Source: Blastomussa wellsi
Taxonomy: Eukaryota; Cnidaria; Anthozoa; Scleractinia; Plerogyridae
Length of the DNA: 64,000 bases
Direction: 5' to 3'
NCBI GenBank assembly: GCA_947652115.1
Contig: OX393568.1
Location: forward strand, 10,940,542 to 11,004,541
Part shown: one piece after another, positions 22,640 through 34,734 of the stretch
Layout: the number at the start of each line of letters is the position of its first letter
How positions within the stretch are numbered: position 1 is the first letter of the stretch
Program-made: the position numbers and the translations under genes
Notes under the pieces: model-generated
What the model was told of the DNA's origin: nothing
The model's input: the letters and a program-made list of their open reading frames with translations, nothing else
The model's database searches: none

Positions 22640-23020
22640 TGTGGACATTCCAGCTACAAATGAAACTCTTCGAAACATAGTTAACAGAATTATCCTTGAG
22701 TATTTACAGCCTGAAGTTAACAACCTTGCTCCCAAGCAAGAATAGCAACACCAGCTTTTCTTATGAAGAAGATATAAAGAACAGATATGAATTGATGTTG
22801 ATTTGTTGTGACTTTACATGGTGTGCTGATACGGACTTTTTCATGATGACCGACATTTTTATTTAACCACCTAGGTTCACCTTATCTATATATTGATTTA
22901 ATATATGTTTAATTCTGACAAAATTTTGCTGTTATTGTATAGAGTAAGTGAAGTAAATATTAGTAGCTTCTAATTCTCCTTTATTGGCACCTTCTTCCCA
23001 ATAAAAGTTAAACAGTCTGT
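22640..23020 (+). CDS. Possible terminal exon of an unidentified host gene
   Basis: A pyrimidine-rich tract ending TTTTCTTTTCAG (acceptor at 22638-22639) precedes a short open stretch. It translates as VDIPATNETLRNIVNRI and continues to a TAG at 22743-22745. AATAAA at 23000-23005 could be the polyadenylation signal of a 3' UTR. Amphipathic-helix-like content and the complete set of splice, stop and poly(A) signals make it worth listing. The protein is not recognised and no upstream exon can be found because the preceding 7 kb is mostly mobile DNA. Confidence 0.3.
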
Positions 23021-24340
23021 TTAACCAGTGTTTTTTAGACAGTTGTCTATTTTTGCAAGTTTGTCAAGAGCTTCAGGGTTATAATAAAACACACTTTTAG
23101 TGGTAGTGATTGCTATGTTAGGCCATAAGCAGCTCTGATTATTACAGTATTCTTTCAAAAACTCAGAGTAATTGCAACCAATAAGAGAATAAAAGTGGTA
23201 TATAATAAAACTTTTGTTACACATTTTAGTGTGGAAAAGTTATTGTCTTTCAACCTTTATTACTATTCGTTCTACACTGTAATGTAATGATGATGATGAT
23301 GATGATGAAAGGTTTCAAATGTTTTAGTTCTGTGGTCTATAACGTGTAGACCATTGAAACATCTGGTCGATTCGTTTTATACAGTAACACGGAAAATTTT
23401 CCGGCGAATAGAATGGTAAAGTGTGACGTCACATATATTTAAATTTTTAAAATTATGGAATTCATTGAGATCTTCAGGAAGTATATGATGAAGAATGCCC
23501 ATCTTATTTCAATTTGGGGGTGAGATATTGTTCTTTTCATGCTTTAGTGACTCCATGCAAATCGTTGTAATTTCGTCTTTATTCTTTTGTCTCGGCTAAA
23601 ATTCGCTATTTTGAGCCCAGGAACGACAAAAAATACAACACCTGAGGTACGTTCACGTTTTTTTCAACCAAAAAAAAACATTACTCGAAATAAGTTTTCG
23701 CTAGTGGTACATTTTCAATATTCCCATACATTTCTTTATATTTCGCATTGTATGGGCCCCCTGTGACAAAATCGCCGAGGCAGATGTCGAAACCTCACTC
23801 GTGTAAATAAAGTACCTCCGCACAGAATGGTTTCAACGCTCCAGTAATGTAAGTAAATTTTCCCAATTTTTAAAATTATGCAGATAAGCTTGTCCGTTCC
23901 TCACGTTCTGACTTAATTTGATTAAAGGGGTTATATCACACGCATGATTTTTTGCTATTTAGTTAATATGATCTTACGAGCTCTAAATTCAAATTTGTAA
24001 CTAACATATTATGCAAAAGATATAATTTCAATAACACAGCGAACATAGCCGATTTCCATAAAGCCTAGAAAAGTCACAGGCGATCGCCGTCCCAGGTTTT
24101 CCGACTAATGAAAATGGGAATTTCCTTCTCCCTCACTACGTTCGTACGAAGGAAAAATATTTTCCTTCTCCAGAACGCTAACGCATAACAAAAAGTCACA
24201 AACTGTAAGGCAGGCAGAGTGAGAGCACTTGCCCGACGATGCTTTAATGTCATTACACGCTATACCAGCCTGCATGCTGAATATAGGGATACAAGAATAA
24301 AACTATAACTGTATAAAGTCGGAAAAAGAAGAAAACAAGT
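23021..24340. other. No gene; ATG-repeat microsatellite and a CRE-like palindrome
   Basis: (ATG)n at about 23284-23308. TGACGTCA lies at about 23424-23431. Otherwise AT-rich sequence without recognisable frames. Confidence 0.5.
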
Positions 24341-24344
24341 TACA

Positions 24345-26735
24345 TTTCTTCTTTGTCAAAGGTAGGGAACAACCTGGTCAATTGTAGCCTACTATCCAAG
24401 GAATCCAGCGACCGTGGAGCAAGAGTAATCTGTCAGAAAAACCTGACTTCGCCAGAAGTTGCGCCACCAGATCTAAGGCTATGAGTGCTATACTTACCGA
24501 ATATATTCCTATAGCCAAACGCGACTGCTTAATTAATTCTGAGCCTCCTTGGGCCTAAAGTATACGAATCGTCCTTCTTACAAGGTTTAAGAGTTCTGAA
24601 AATGTAAGCTGATGAACAGAGGTCAATGTTAGCTGCTGAAAGATATCGAGACAATAATGAGTGAGGACATGTAACACCACCACTCTTAGCAATAAATACT
24701 ATATAACCTTGTCTAAATTGGTCAGTTTTACTACTTTTAATATTAATCTCTAGGTGATCGTCTAAAACTAAAATATCCGAAGCTTGTACATCCAATAGCT
24801 CATTGATCCTAAAGAGATCGTTAAATCCTAAGACAAACAGCAATGCTGTACGTAAATCACTAAGATTACTGCCTTCATGAGCAAACTTAACACAAATGCG
24901 ATATATCATGTCGGGGGTAATGGGCTCCTTTTTGTTGACCGGTCTACTGAAAACTTGTTTTTTAGCCTGCACCAAGTTGTGATTTAGCCCAGTATCAACC
25001 GGATTACCCTGTGCATCGTACGGAATAAGATCATAACCCACTTTAACGCGCAGAAGGCAGACAAAACAACAGCATATGATCTTTTAGTTTCATGAAGATA
25101 AGATAAGTATTCCGACACGAGTAAACTATCACAAAGCAGGACTAATGTTGCGCCTCTGGACTTAAGGTATACGGAGAAATACCTGTACTGGGTAACATAT
25201 TTTTTAACGGTAGAATTGGCCTTAGAAGCTAAAACTTGCTTCACCATTGCACGTCTTTTGTCTCTACATGTTCGTCCCCAAGAAGAGGCTCGACTACAAA
25301 TTCGTGTACACTGCCAACGGGCTCAAGATGCACAGGTCAAGCGACCCGAACTTTGTAACACTGGGTACACAGTTGAAGTCGTCCTCACCATAAGTCAATC
25401 TCGACAAGATCAGTTTGGAAGGCTTCTATCAGCGCTCCGAGAAAATTGAAGTTTTACAGCAAGGATTAAGCCGTCCCAGGAGGCTGAACCTAAAAGCGAA
25501 TAAACCAATTCCGATATATTCCAGAATCTTGAAAAATATTTAGGGACCTTCGTGTTGTATTGAGTGGCAAAGCAATCAACAGTAAATGGCCCCAAAGCTC
25601 GTTTAGTTGCCGAAAAAACTCGGGGGCAAGCTCCCAGTCGTCATAATCAACAATCTTGCTGAGGTAATCTGCTTTTTCAGTAAGTAATCGTGGGACCCAC
25701 TCAATGTCTAAATCAATACCAAATTTGAAAAACGAAAAAATGCCAGAAGCTAAATTGTGCAGACTGAAATTCATGCTGCCAACCTGGACGATTCTTAACT
25801 TTCGAGTTAGGAAGGAACGAACTGAACGAACTAAGAACAAATTGAACAGCTAACAACTCGCGGTAAGTGGAGCTCTCCTGGCGTTCTGCTTCTGTAAACA
25901 TCCTATGAGCGTGAACATCTTTCCCAGCAATATGGCCTGCGCAAGCTACATTACTCGCATCTGAGTAAATGGATGAGAAAGGAAATGCCAAATCTGATAC
26001 AGTTTTGGAGTTAACAGAGTGAAGATTATTCTTCCAAAAATGAAGCTCAACCATGCAGTACCTATCAAGTGGAAACACACTGTCCCAGTCTTATGCAGCT
26101 GCTATGGACATCTGGCAATGTCTGGCCATAATTCGGCTGAGATTTCCAAGAACTGGGCTCATAGAGATAACCTTACCCACAATGGAAGCCAAGCTTCTGG
26201 CGGAAAGTCTAGGATCTTGAAGGGTGTTCTCAATATGATGTAAAGCTTTATCTACCCTGGGTTTAGAAAGGCTAATTGTTCCTTGAAGCCCATTCCAAAC
26301 GATACCAAGCCAAGTGACAAAGTACACGGGAACCCAAACCGACTAATCGTCATTAGCTAGGAAGCCCGCTGAACCCAGGTCTGATATGACGATGCTGGAG
26401 AAAAGTTCACTTGACAACTTGGTAGACTCAACATCGAAACCGTCATTAAGATAAACGACAGTGTGAATACCCTGAGATCTCCAGTGTTTAACTAAAGGTC
26501 TGAGTAACTTGGTCAAAATGTAAGGCGCTGAAGATAAACCAAACGGTAGGACAGTAAACATGAAGAAACTAGGTTTTCCGTCGGACATGACCGAGCTGCT
26601 AAACCCAAGGAAACGTTGGTGGTCGGGAAATATATCCAAATGGTTATACCCACTTTTAAGGTCAAATTTCGTGAAGTGACTACCTTTCTCAAAATAATCC
26701 AGCCCAACTCTCCTATCTTCAAACGAGCGAGCGAG
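24345..26735 (-). mobile_element. Ngaro/DIRS-type tyrosine-recombinase retroelement, decayed
   Basis: On the minus strand from right to left: RT (GSHFTKFDLKSGYNHLDIF, FTVLPFGLSSAPYI, and VVYLNDGF in place of the usual YLDDG), RNase H (SSIYSDASNVACAGHI) and a DIRS-type domain (WGPFTVDCFATQYNTKVPKY). A tyrosine recombinase follows with STVKKYVTQYRYF at its N-terminus, FNDLFRINEL, and YSTHSLRSGGAT (catalytic His and Arg). Frame changes occur at least five times and the RT start is missing at about 26735. RT-RNase H-YR order and absence of an integrase identify the group. Termini were not found. Confidence 0.8.
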
Positions 26736-26833
26736 CAAGCGTCGATCCGTCCGTACTGGAGGGAGGGGAGGGAAAGTCACATCTCACATCGCGCGATGTA
26801 AGTGCATGCAGCCCGCCCACGTCTCTGCCTCGA

Positions 26834-26940
26834 CCCCAGTCGTCTCTTATCGGAAAAAATAACAAGCGCGGGGAATGATGGGAAGAAGGCAGAAAGTCAT
26901 CCATCGCGTCTTGTTATTTTCTCACAGGAGACGACTGGGG
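26834..26940. repeat. 107-bp foldback repeat
   Basis: Arms 26834-26870 and 26905-26940 are near reverse complements: CCCCAGTCGTCTC on the left matches GAGACGACTGGGG on the right, and AAAATAACAAG matches CTTGTTATTTT. This is a small foldback or MITE relic next to the truncated RT of the Ngaro-like element. Confidence 0.7.
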
Positions 26941-27412
26941 ACGAGTCAGGCCCAACGTCCCCCAGACCGACCCCCACGTTTTATTTCAAGAGTGGCTGTG
27001 CGACACGTTTTCGCTTTCAGCGAGACTATTCTGCAAAAAGGAAGTTCTTTTTTTCGATTGTTATGTTAAAAAAAGATAACAGAGTGAATTTAAAGTGTAG
27101 AAAGCAGTGCTTTATAGTAAAAAAGGAAACGAATGGCGAGCGAGCCAGGTAAAAGAAGGCGAAAAAGCGAGCAACGCCATGCGCGAAGGAGAGCGGGTCA
27201 CGCTGGAGAAAACCGGCAAAAGAGAAGTGAGGAACAACGCGATAGGCCCGAAAGAAAGATGCAGAGACGTAGACTGCATAAAGGACGGCCGGCAGCAAAA
27301 CAATATGTTGACTGAGGGTAAATCAGGACCATTTTTATTGGGTTTAACAACGGGGACAGTCACGACGTGTGATTAAGCTGTCCGAGTAAGTTTGTGTGCG
27401 TGAGTTAAAAAA
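26941..27412. other. No supported gene; purine-rich stretch
   Basis: From about 27120 to 27300 the plus strand is strongly purine-rich. It contains an Arg/Lys/Glu-rich frame starting at an ATG at 27133 (MASEPGKRRRKSEQ) that looks compositional rather than conserved. No domain is visible. Confidence 0.3.
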
Positions 27413-27542
27413 ACGTGCAAAATCTAGAAATTTCAATATTTTGCATGCAAAATCTTGAAATTCCAATATTTCGCATGCAAAATCTTGAAATTTCAACATT
27501 TCGCATGCGAAATGTTGAAATTTCAAGATTTTGCATGCGAAT
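27413..27542. repeat. 30-bp palindromic minisatellite, about four units
   Basis: GCATGC centres recur at 27443, 27473, 27503 and 27533, exactly 30 bp apart. Between them is an AAATNTTGAAATTNCAANATT-like palindromic core of two arms. Each unit can fold on itself as well as with its neighbours. It encodes no conserved protein, although the minus strand is open and gives an apparent 10-residue repeat. Confidence 0.85.
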
Positions 27543-28361
27543 TATTACACAACCTCACCAGTTGAGTGGCACGTTTTAGAAGTGCGTTAGCAGGCAGGAT
27601 TCTTTGTGAATAGCGCTACCTGTTTGTCCTTGTTTACTCATTTGAAAGCAAATTGTCCAGGCTAGTTTATTTTGACAGATCAGCACTGGTAAAAGTGTCA
27701 GTAGTATAAGCAATGTATCGCGTGAGAAGACTGACTCGACCTCAAAATATTTTGTTTATCAAAAAGGTCAAAGGTGCTGTCCAGTATGTGTCCCCGGAAA
27801 AGTGGGTACATGTGTGCACAAAATAACGTATCTTCGAGAGGTATTGCCGAATTGTTCTCGCTTATGCAGCAGTGAAAGTAAACCCCGACCCCCCCCCCCC
27901 CACCACGGGACATGTGGGGCTTCAGTGGGGCTTTTTGTCAAAATTGGCAGTTCTCGGAGTCCCAAGTATGTGGGGGATTCGCACGTTTTGTCAGACGGAT
28001 GTGGGGCATTGGTAGGGGATTCGTTCTAATCCAGGATGGCGGCCATCGTTCCTGCACGAACGCCTTCATACATTTGACGTCATAAAATTCTGAAATCTAA
28101 ATTCGCTAGACCTACTAAATTTTCATTGCCACTAGGTGCAAGGTGAACTAAAAACATATCTTTTTGCAAATTTTCAGTTCCATATATAGTGCGGTCCGTT
28201 TTGAAAAGAGCATCTTGTATGTTTGAGTTGTTTGCCGGCCGTATGTGACATCAAGGTGAGTGCCTTGACAAAACTGTTTTGTTCAGAAAAAGCCTGTCCT
28301 CTTGATTTTCAGCAGTTTGAACATTTGAGATATAATAAGTGGTATTTTAGGACTTTTTATG
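27543..28361. other. No gene seen; C-homopolymer run
   Basis: A run of 13 or so C bases lies at about 27888-27901, with TGGGG-rich DNA beside it. TGACGTCA is present at about 28075-28082. No protein or known repeat is recognised. Confidence 0.4.
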
Positions 28362-29147
28362 ACTTTACCGAGACGACGGACTAGCCATCACTAACGCCAC
28401 ACCAAGAGACACAGAGAACATTAAGAAAGAAATATGCCGCATCTTTAATAATAATGGCCTACGCATCACCATAGAAGCTAACAAACAAGTAATCAACTTC
28501 CTATATGTCACATTTAAACTTAACCGAAGCACTTATAAGCCATTTACAAAGCCAAACACTTCTCTACAATACGTTCACTGCGAGAGCAACCACCCGCCGA
28601 TCACCACAAAGAACATTCCCGCCGGCATCAACAAACGTCTATCATCCCTATCATCCGACAAAGCATCCTTTGACCAGGCATCCCCCCATACCAGAAAGCA
28701 CTCAACGAAAACGGATACCGCTACACACTGAAGTACGAACCACCCAAAGCAAAGAAACGGAAAAACCGACAACGCAATAACATCCTCTGGTACAACCCTC
28801 CTTTTAGCAAGAGCACCAGCACCAACATCGGGCACAAATTCCTCGCACTAATAGACAAGCACTTTCCCAAAGATCACAAGCTCAGAAGAATCTTCAACCG
28901 AAACACCATCAAGATCAGCTACAGCTGCATGGACAACACCAAACAAATAATCAACAACCATAACAAACGCATCCTAAATGCATCTACACAGGCTGATAGC
29001 ACCGCCGTTGTCACCGCCGCCGCCGCTACCATTAACAATAACAAGACATGCAACTGCCGACAAAAGAACGCATGCCCGCTTGACGGAAACTGCCTACAAT
29101 CTTCAGTAATCTACCAAGCCGCCGTCACGCGCAAAGACACCATATAA
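28362..29147 (+). pseudogene. Penelope-like element RT palm to C-terminal region
   Basis: The frame opens with LYRDDGLAI (YRDD catalytic motif), then [66 protein letters not shown], and a cysteine cluster [15 protein letters not shown] near the end. This succession is diagnostic of Penelope-like RTs of cnidarians and other animals. The N-terminal half and the GIY-YIG endonuclease that should follow are missing. At least two frameshifts lie within (about 28520 and 28680). It is unrelated to the Penelope piece at 13.2 kb. Confidence 0.8.
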
Positions 29148-29179
29148 GCGATGGTAAAGAATATTCTCATTAAATCCCC

Positions 29180-29520
29180 TGATGAGTGGGCAACCACGAA
29201 ACAGGCTTGTAGGGATGACCTAGTAGTTTATTTGATTTTTCTCCGACAACATATACTTCGCTCTGCTTCTATGTATTGAGCACTGTTTTACGAAGATCAA
29301 ATTCTACACTTTATATATATATATATATATGTTGTGGGAGAAAAATCAAACAAAACTACTAGGTCATCCCTAAAAGCCTGTTTCGTGGTTGCCCACTCAA
29401 CCACGAAACAGGCTTGTAGGGAGGACCTAGTAGTTAATTTGATTTTTCTCCCACAACATATACTTCGCTCTGCTTCTATGCATTGAGCACTGTCTTACGA
29501 AGATAAAATTTTACACTTTT
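29180..29520. repeat. Direct plus inverted repeats around a TA microsatellite (Penelope end-like)
   Basis: A segment of about 125 bp starting CAACCACGAAACAGGCTTGT (near 29197) recurs in direct orientation at about 29398-29519. A third, shorter copy in inverted orientation lies between them (about 29331-29395). (TA)n is at 29314-29332. The block directly follows the Penelope RT, and pseudo-LTRs in direct and inverted orientation are known for such elements, so these are probably its terminal repeats. Confidence 0.65.
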
Positions 29521-29830
29521 ACGGCTCCTTCATTACATTTTTCCCAGTCTTCTGCCGTCATTACAATCGGCTTGGGTTCGGCCAAGCTTTCTCTTGAAAG
29601 CTCCTCCTGCAGAATGTCACTTAGAAACGTTCCCAATTTTCGCCCCTGTAAACTTTTGACCCTGTAACTTCGCCGTCGCTTCTCGCAAGCATGTAAGAAT
29701 ACTCGCATTCTTGGTGCCATTCGGTCTTCTCCGTGTAGCTTTTTTGCTTGCTCTCTGGCCCGCGCTCACAGCCAGGAATCTTTCTGACCAATGCCTCAAA
29801 GTCCGCGTATACCACGTATGGTACCTTCAT
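29511..29830 (-). pseudogene. PolB exonuclease-domain fragment
   Basis: The minus strand reads KVPYVVYADFEALVRKI, where the DFE triad is the Exo I motif of protein-primed type B polymerases. It continues through WHQECEYSYMLAR to WERF, and after a frame change to LSDILQEEL and MTAEDWEKCNE. It is an isolated piece ending abruptly at both sides. It corresponds to the exonuclease region that is absent from the plus-strand PolB at 35.2-37.9 kb, judged by order of domains. Whether the two came from one copy is an inference. Confidence 0.65.
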
Positions 29831-30516
29831 CTGTTTGTGATGAAAAGATTGTGAAAAGAATCATGCAAGCGAAGAAAAAGTTAAAATGTTAAAGTAAATG
29901 TCTCTCTGCCTTTGCTAGAGGTAATGTTGTTGTTATTCAATACAAATGTATGTCAGTAAATTAGATGAGTACTTTCAGTGTCCTTCCCGAAAACGACAGG
30001 GTCCTTCTACCATCTTGAGGTCCGAGCGCGGTTGATATATGCATAGTACCAAGCATCATGGGTCGGTGTCTTCATCAAGAAACAATCAGGAACAGTCACG
30101 TCAGATGACATCATGCCAGTCATTATCAAACATTTACATAATGGTTTCCCAGTCCCCCTCTTTTAAGAGAGCACTAAACCCTGAGATCTCTGAGTTGTGG
30201 GGCACTCCCTTGGGGTTGGTTACCCCAGCTCGTGGCCGAAATCCCTGAAAACTCAGAAGCCGCAAGGTGGGTATCATCGAGGCATCATCTCGACTCGTTG
30301 TGGCCGGGAACTAAAACTATCTACTTATCTCCTAAACCTTCTCTCCATTACCCACCCGAAAGTGATCCGTCCGAAAACGCCCCAGTGAGAAGTCTGCACA
30401 ATATTTACAAAAGTTCCTGAAAGAGCTAGCTTGCGCATCAATAAAACATAAAACAACTGACTTACAGCAAAAGAAAAGATTTATAAATCTAACAGAAGTC
30501 CTGCCATTTCCTCATC
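29831..30516. other. No gene seen
   Basis: Several overlapping short plus-strand frames exist at 30039-30420 but without recognisable domains. The TGGGGCACTCCCTTGGGG segment near 30200 suggests a low-copy repeat. Nothing else can be supported. Confidence 0.35.
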
Positions 30517-32940
30517 CTATTCGTCAAAACCAGGTGGGCCAAACCCGTATGGGTGCGATTGGAACGTGGACGGATCTACGATGCGTTTGTCAAAGACGAG
30601 ACCATATTTTTTGGTCTATGGGGATGACTTTTTGGCGTTTGCTGACAGGGTCGCGGGTAAAAAAGTGCGGATTGATATCCGCTACCTTTCTTGGTTGTTG
30701 TTCTAAAGGATCTCTTCTAACACGTTTTACCGCATGATGTGGTAATTTAGCTGTTTTGAACCGCGAACATTAAGCGTGAAACCACGGACTTTGCAGCAGA
30801 TCTTGCCATTTTTTGTCTGGTAGCCATACTTGTTCAGGCCTCTCGACACAAATTCGGTGATGTAATCGCCATCGTCTAACTCATTCGTCATGTCTCCCAG
30901 AAAGTCGCCGAGTGGGATGTCGGCTTTACCAGGGTAGATCACGGAATCCATGTCCAAGTAGAGTGCTCGCTCACCTAAAATCTCTAATGATTGGTACAGC
31001 TTAAGTCTGGCCAATCAAGTGGTGAAGGCTGCTACAAAAATACTGGTTTTGCCATTCTGTGGCTCTTCGTCTTGGACGTGTGTACACACAACCTCTAACA
31101 CACCTTTTGTTCAGATGCGTGTGGTAGTGATGTCAATCAGGTTGTTGTTTACAAGAGTGAACTATTCGGCTGGTGATGTGATGGTAACTGTTTTTGGTTT
31201 GTTTAGTCGTTCGCCAAACTTGCCCCAGAAGTAGTTCAACATGAACTTGGCTGTGGCCTTTCTACCTGGATTTTTGCCAATGAGGACCGGCGGGAGAGCA
31301 ATCCCTTCACGTTCTTTGTAATGTCGTACATACTGTTGTTTTTGTAGTTCACTTTGAGCCCACGCAGGACCACTACTCTCTTGTTTAATCTCTAGCACTG
31401 GTTTACAAAGTTGGCGAAGAGACCCTTGCAGCGTGGTGACTCTGGGAAGTGCCAGACTTCATGTATCTTCACCAGTGTATAACCCATCTCGACGGCTTTT
31501 TGCAGTTTTGGGGTGCACCACGTTCCATGTAGCATTCGTCGTGTGGGAGAGTGGGAGCACCAATCGCTACGCTCTAATAGAGGTTTGCTCATCTGTTCTT
31601 CTACACAAGCACAGGGTGGTACAGGTGGAACGGTGGCAGGATGTCGACGTTAGCGATCCCAAAGTACTTTAAAATGTTTTGGTCTTCTGGGTGAGTGATA
31701 ATCTCGGGGTGTCCTACTGGGTAGTCTCCGTATTTTCTCATCCATGGGTAAAGAGATGTGACATCCACGTACTTTATTTGTTCTCCCTGGGTCTCGTCTG
31801 CTTTGTAATAAAAGGTGGCGACGTTGGTTCGACCCCCAAAAAATGCGTCGCGAGGATTCAGCGGGTGTACCAAGTTGAGGTTCGACAAGAACTCCTGGAG
31901 ACCAAGATCTGTCTTCACTTTCCGGTCCCAGTCACATTCCCACTGTTCAATGACTGTATGGCCCAGATGCCTGAGGAGGTTGACCTTCTGACAAGTGGCC
32001 TCATAGACTTGCTCCAAGGTCTGGTCTGGGTGTATCTTGCTAGTACTGTTACGAGTGTGGTTGAAACATCGTAGACATCCGTGCCATAGGCAGCCATGAA
32101 ACTCGTAGATGGTGTGTGTAAAAGGATCGTAGCCGTCCACGTGAAGGAGCCCTGCCGGACTTCGGATGGCTTGTTCCCCACCATTTCCCGCGTGGCGAAT
32201 GCGGTCAGCCGTAGGCTTGCGGTGGAGGAAGAAACCCTCTGGAGTTTATCCTCACACCAAGCCAACCACTTGAAGGCTTTGATTGACTGGTTAGGGCGGG
32301 CACCATGCCAACCACGAGGTGGTTCCACAGCAATAGTTTTCTTAGGCAGCAACATTTTCCGCCAGTAGCGGTTGCACGCTGAGGCAATTGTTGCACACTT
32401 TTCCATTGGATTGAATTTCCCGTGGCGTTTTAACTCGAGTTGGAACGCTATGCATCCTGCTTTCAATAGCTTTACGTCGGAGATGCAGTACTCTTCCATC
32501 TCATTGCGTAAATAGAAGACATGATTTCTGGTCACTTGCAGATGGTACCACTCTTCAAACTTTTTTCCTTTGAGACATTCCATCACGATCATAATGCTCT
32601 TTTAGTGGCACGGGTCCGTCGTACTCCTGGTTTTGTATGGTGTTAAACAGATGAGGGAAGAAGCCTTTTTCAGTTCGGTGAGGGCAAAAGTAGAAGGAAA
32701 CGCAGAAAGAGGAAACGGTAAGAAGCAGAGGGAATCTTTGAAGACCAGATTGCCAGAAGTAAAAGACAAGACTTTGACACCCACAGTTATTTGGTCGGTC
32801 ACTTCCCGATGGAAACGGTGGAGGTATTGTTGGATAAACATGCAGTCGTACCCTCGGAAGTTATGAAAGAGCACTATTACCTTTCGCTCGTCTCCATCTT
32901 CCGTAATCTTCCAACCACATCAAGGACATGTCTTTAACGA
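30517..32940 (-). pseudogene. Polinton-type DNA polymerase B, multiply frameshifted
   Basis: From right to left the minus strand gives VLFHNFRGYDCMFIQQYL (Exo II region), EEYCISDVKLLKAGCI (Exo III region), YEFHGCLWHGCLRCF (a Cys/His insertion seen in Polinton-type PolB), and KYVDVTSLYPWMRKYGDYP (motif A, catalytic Asp). Next are ATAKFMLNYFWGKFGERL (motif B) and ALYLDMDSVIYP (motif C). The C-terminus ends with HPYGFGPPGFDE and a stop at about 30517. At least five frame changes are needed. This polymerase differs clearly in motif A from the plus-strand PolB at 35.2 kb, so two element families are present. Confidence 0.8.
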
Positions 32941-33150
32941 ACAAATCATTTCTTCTTGCTTGCGTGGGCTCCACGCGTGGAAGAGACTCTTTGCGTGTTT
33001 TAGCAACCTCGCGCCATGTTTTTATGCAAATTCACGAATACGGCAATCTGATTGGTCCATTCAAATTTTTGATGATATGTACCGTGCTGTCATTGGCAAG
33101 GAAAAAATTAAAATTATAATGCAGATAGAAAATATGATGCCGTCTAGTCC

Positions 33151-33438
33151 ATGAAGTACGGACATGTCTCTTTCTTCAGCGAGAAAGTGACATTAAGTAA
33201 GGCGTTGTTAGACCAGATTTCGAAATTGGTAGCAGATTCCGCTGAAAGTGTTAAGCGGAACCACTTAAGAGCGATTAAGAAGTTACGCCGAGAGGAACCG
33301 AAGTCGTTTAAAGACAAAGGTAATGAGATAAAGTACAAGTTTAATTCAAAGCTCCAAGATACCTTAGATGATGTTCAATCGCACCTGTCATCATTCATGT
33401 ATTACGTCATCAGCAGTCACGTGGTCTTTCATTAAACA
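33151..33438 (+). CDS. Unrecognised short helical ORF
   Basis: This 94-codon frame is rich in Lys, Glu and Ser with predicted helices, for example LLDQISKLVADSAESVKRN and KSFKDKGNEIKYKFNSKL. The second part resembles short uncharacterised proteins I have seen in cnidarian repeat regions, but I cannot name a family. The last dozen codons (YYVISSHVVFH) look like read-through. It is likely a fragment of a mobile-element protein. Confidence 0.3.
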
Positions 33439-33479
33439 TGGCATGGTGTCAGAACGTGCGTTCTGACACCATGAGTGTA

Positions 33480-34730
33480 TTTAAAGCTAAATTTAGAGGG
33501 AAATGTTGCAGACAACTGGCGTTAGTGGAAACAGCGATTTGAACTGTACATGAAAGCTTCAGGAGCCATGAAGAAACCCGAAAAGCAACGAGTCTCCATA
33601 TTTCTTCATCTCATCGGGGAAGAAGCACTAGAAATTTACAATACATTCTCGTTATCGACCACCGAGCAAAAACTTGAAGTTTTATTCCGGAAATTCGAGG
33701 AATATTGTAATCTCAGGCGGAACATCACATTTGAACGGCACAGATTCTTCACGTGTTCAACAACCGACCGAAAACATCGATCATTATGTAACCGAGCTGC
33801 GCACCAAAGCCAGCACGTGCGAGTTTGGCGAGGTGTGCGAGAGCTTACTTCGAGACAGAATTGTCTGTGGATTATCCTCTAACACCTTGAAAGAAAAGTT
33901 ATTGCAAGAGTGCTACTTAAGTCTTCAGAAAGCCATTGACATGTGCAGAGCATAGGAGTTCTCAAAACGCCAAACAAAGTCGATAACCGAAGACCCAAAG
34001 AGTGTAGACTATGTAAACAAGAAGGCTACGCCAGACAGTAAATTGCCGCAGAAAGACGGAAAGGAAAAGGATCGCCAACAGAAGACGAAAAATGGTTCCC
34101 AAAACGGTTGTAAACGATGTGGAACAGTTCATGCACCGAGGAAATGCCCAGAAAAGTCTGTCAAAAATGCAAACCACTTTGCATATCAGTGTGAGACGAA
34201 GAATGCTCATTTCGTGGAAAACGACCAAGCCGCCCGATGTGTTGTTGAAGAAGAGCAATCAGACAATGAATCAGAGGAATTATTCATTGGTCAAGTCCAG
34301 AAAGACAGCCATGAGCAAGAATGGAAAGCATCTCTTCAAGTGAACAACAACATGCTAGAATTTAAACTGGATACTGGAGCACAAGCAAATGTAATCCAAT
34401 CAGACGTATTCAACTCGCTCAAAGGAATGCCGCAACTGAAGAAAACCAAAGCAAAGCTTACTGGCTTCAATGGATCTGAGATACGTGTGGTAGGAGTGGC
34501 GAGGATGATTTGTAAGTACAAAGACAAACAGATTGATTCTGATTTCTTTGTTGTTGAAGCTGAAGGTCAAACCCCCTACTTGATTTAAGAGCATGTCAGG
34601 AACTGAGCTTAATTAAGTTTGTCAGAACTGTTGACACAACTGATGTCAATTCTACGAATTCTATCCTTGATGAATTTAACGACCTATTTGAAGGCCTTGG
34701 AGAGCTTGAAGTGGAACAACACACAAATAC
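33480..34730 (+). pseudogene. Ty3/Gypsy-like gag and protease fragment
   Basis: A gag capsid-like region (LIGEEALEIYNTFSL, then in another frame TENIDHYVTELRTKA and LLRDRIVCGL) is followed by the zinc knuckle CKRCGTVHAPRKC. A retroviral protease follows with FKLDTGAQANVIQS. After the stop at 34588 a short linker typical of the start of RT (ILDEFNDLFEGLGELE) is still readable. RT, RNase H and integrase are missing. Two frame changes break gag. Order and motifs match Ty3/Gypsy elements common in cnidarians. Confidence 0.8.
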
Positions 34731-34734
34731 AATG

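Noticed and set aside
27133..27315. Arg/Lys-rich ORF MASEPGKRRRK as a nuclear protein start
   Set aside because: Composition follows a purine-rich tract on one strand, and overlapping frames of the same region are equally long.
27413..27542. CRISPR-like array
   Set aside because: Units are contiguous and palindromic with no spacers, in eukaryotic DNA without cas genes; it is a minisatellite.
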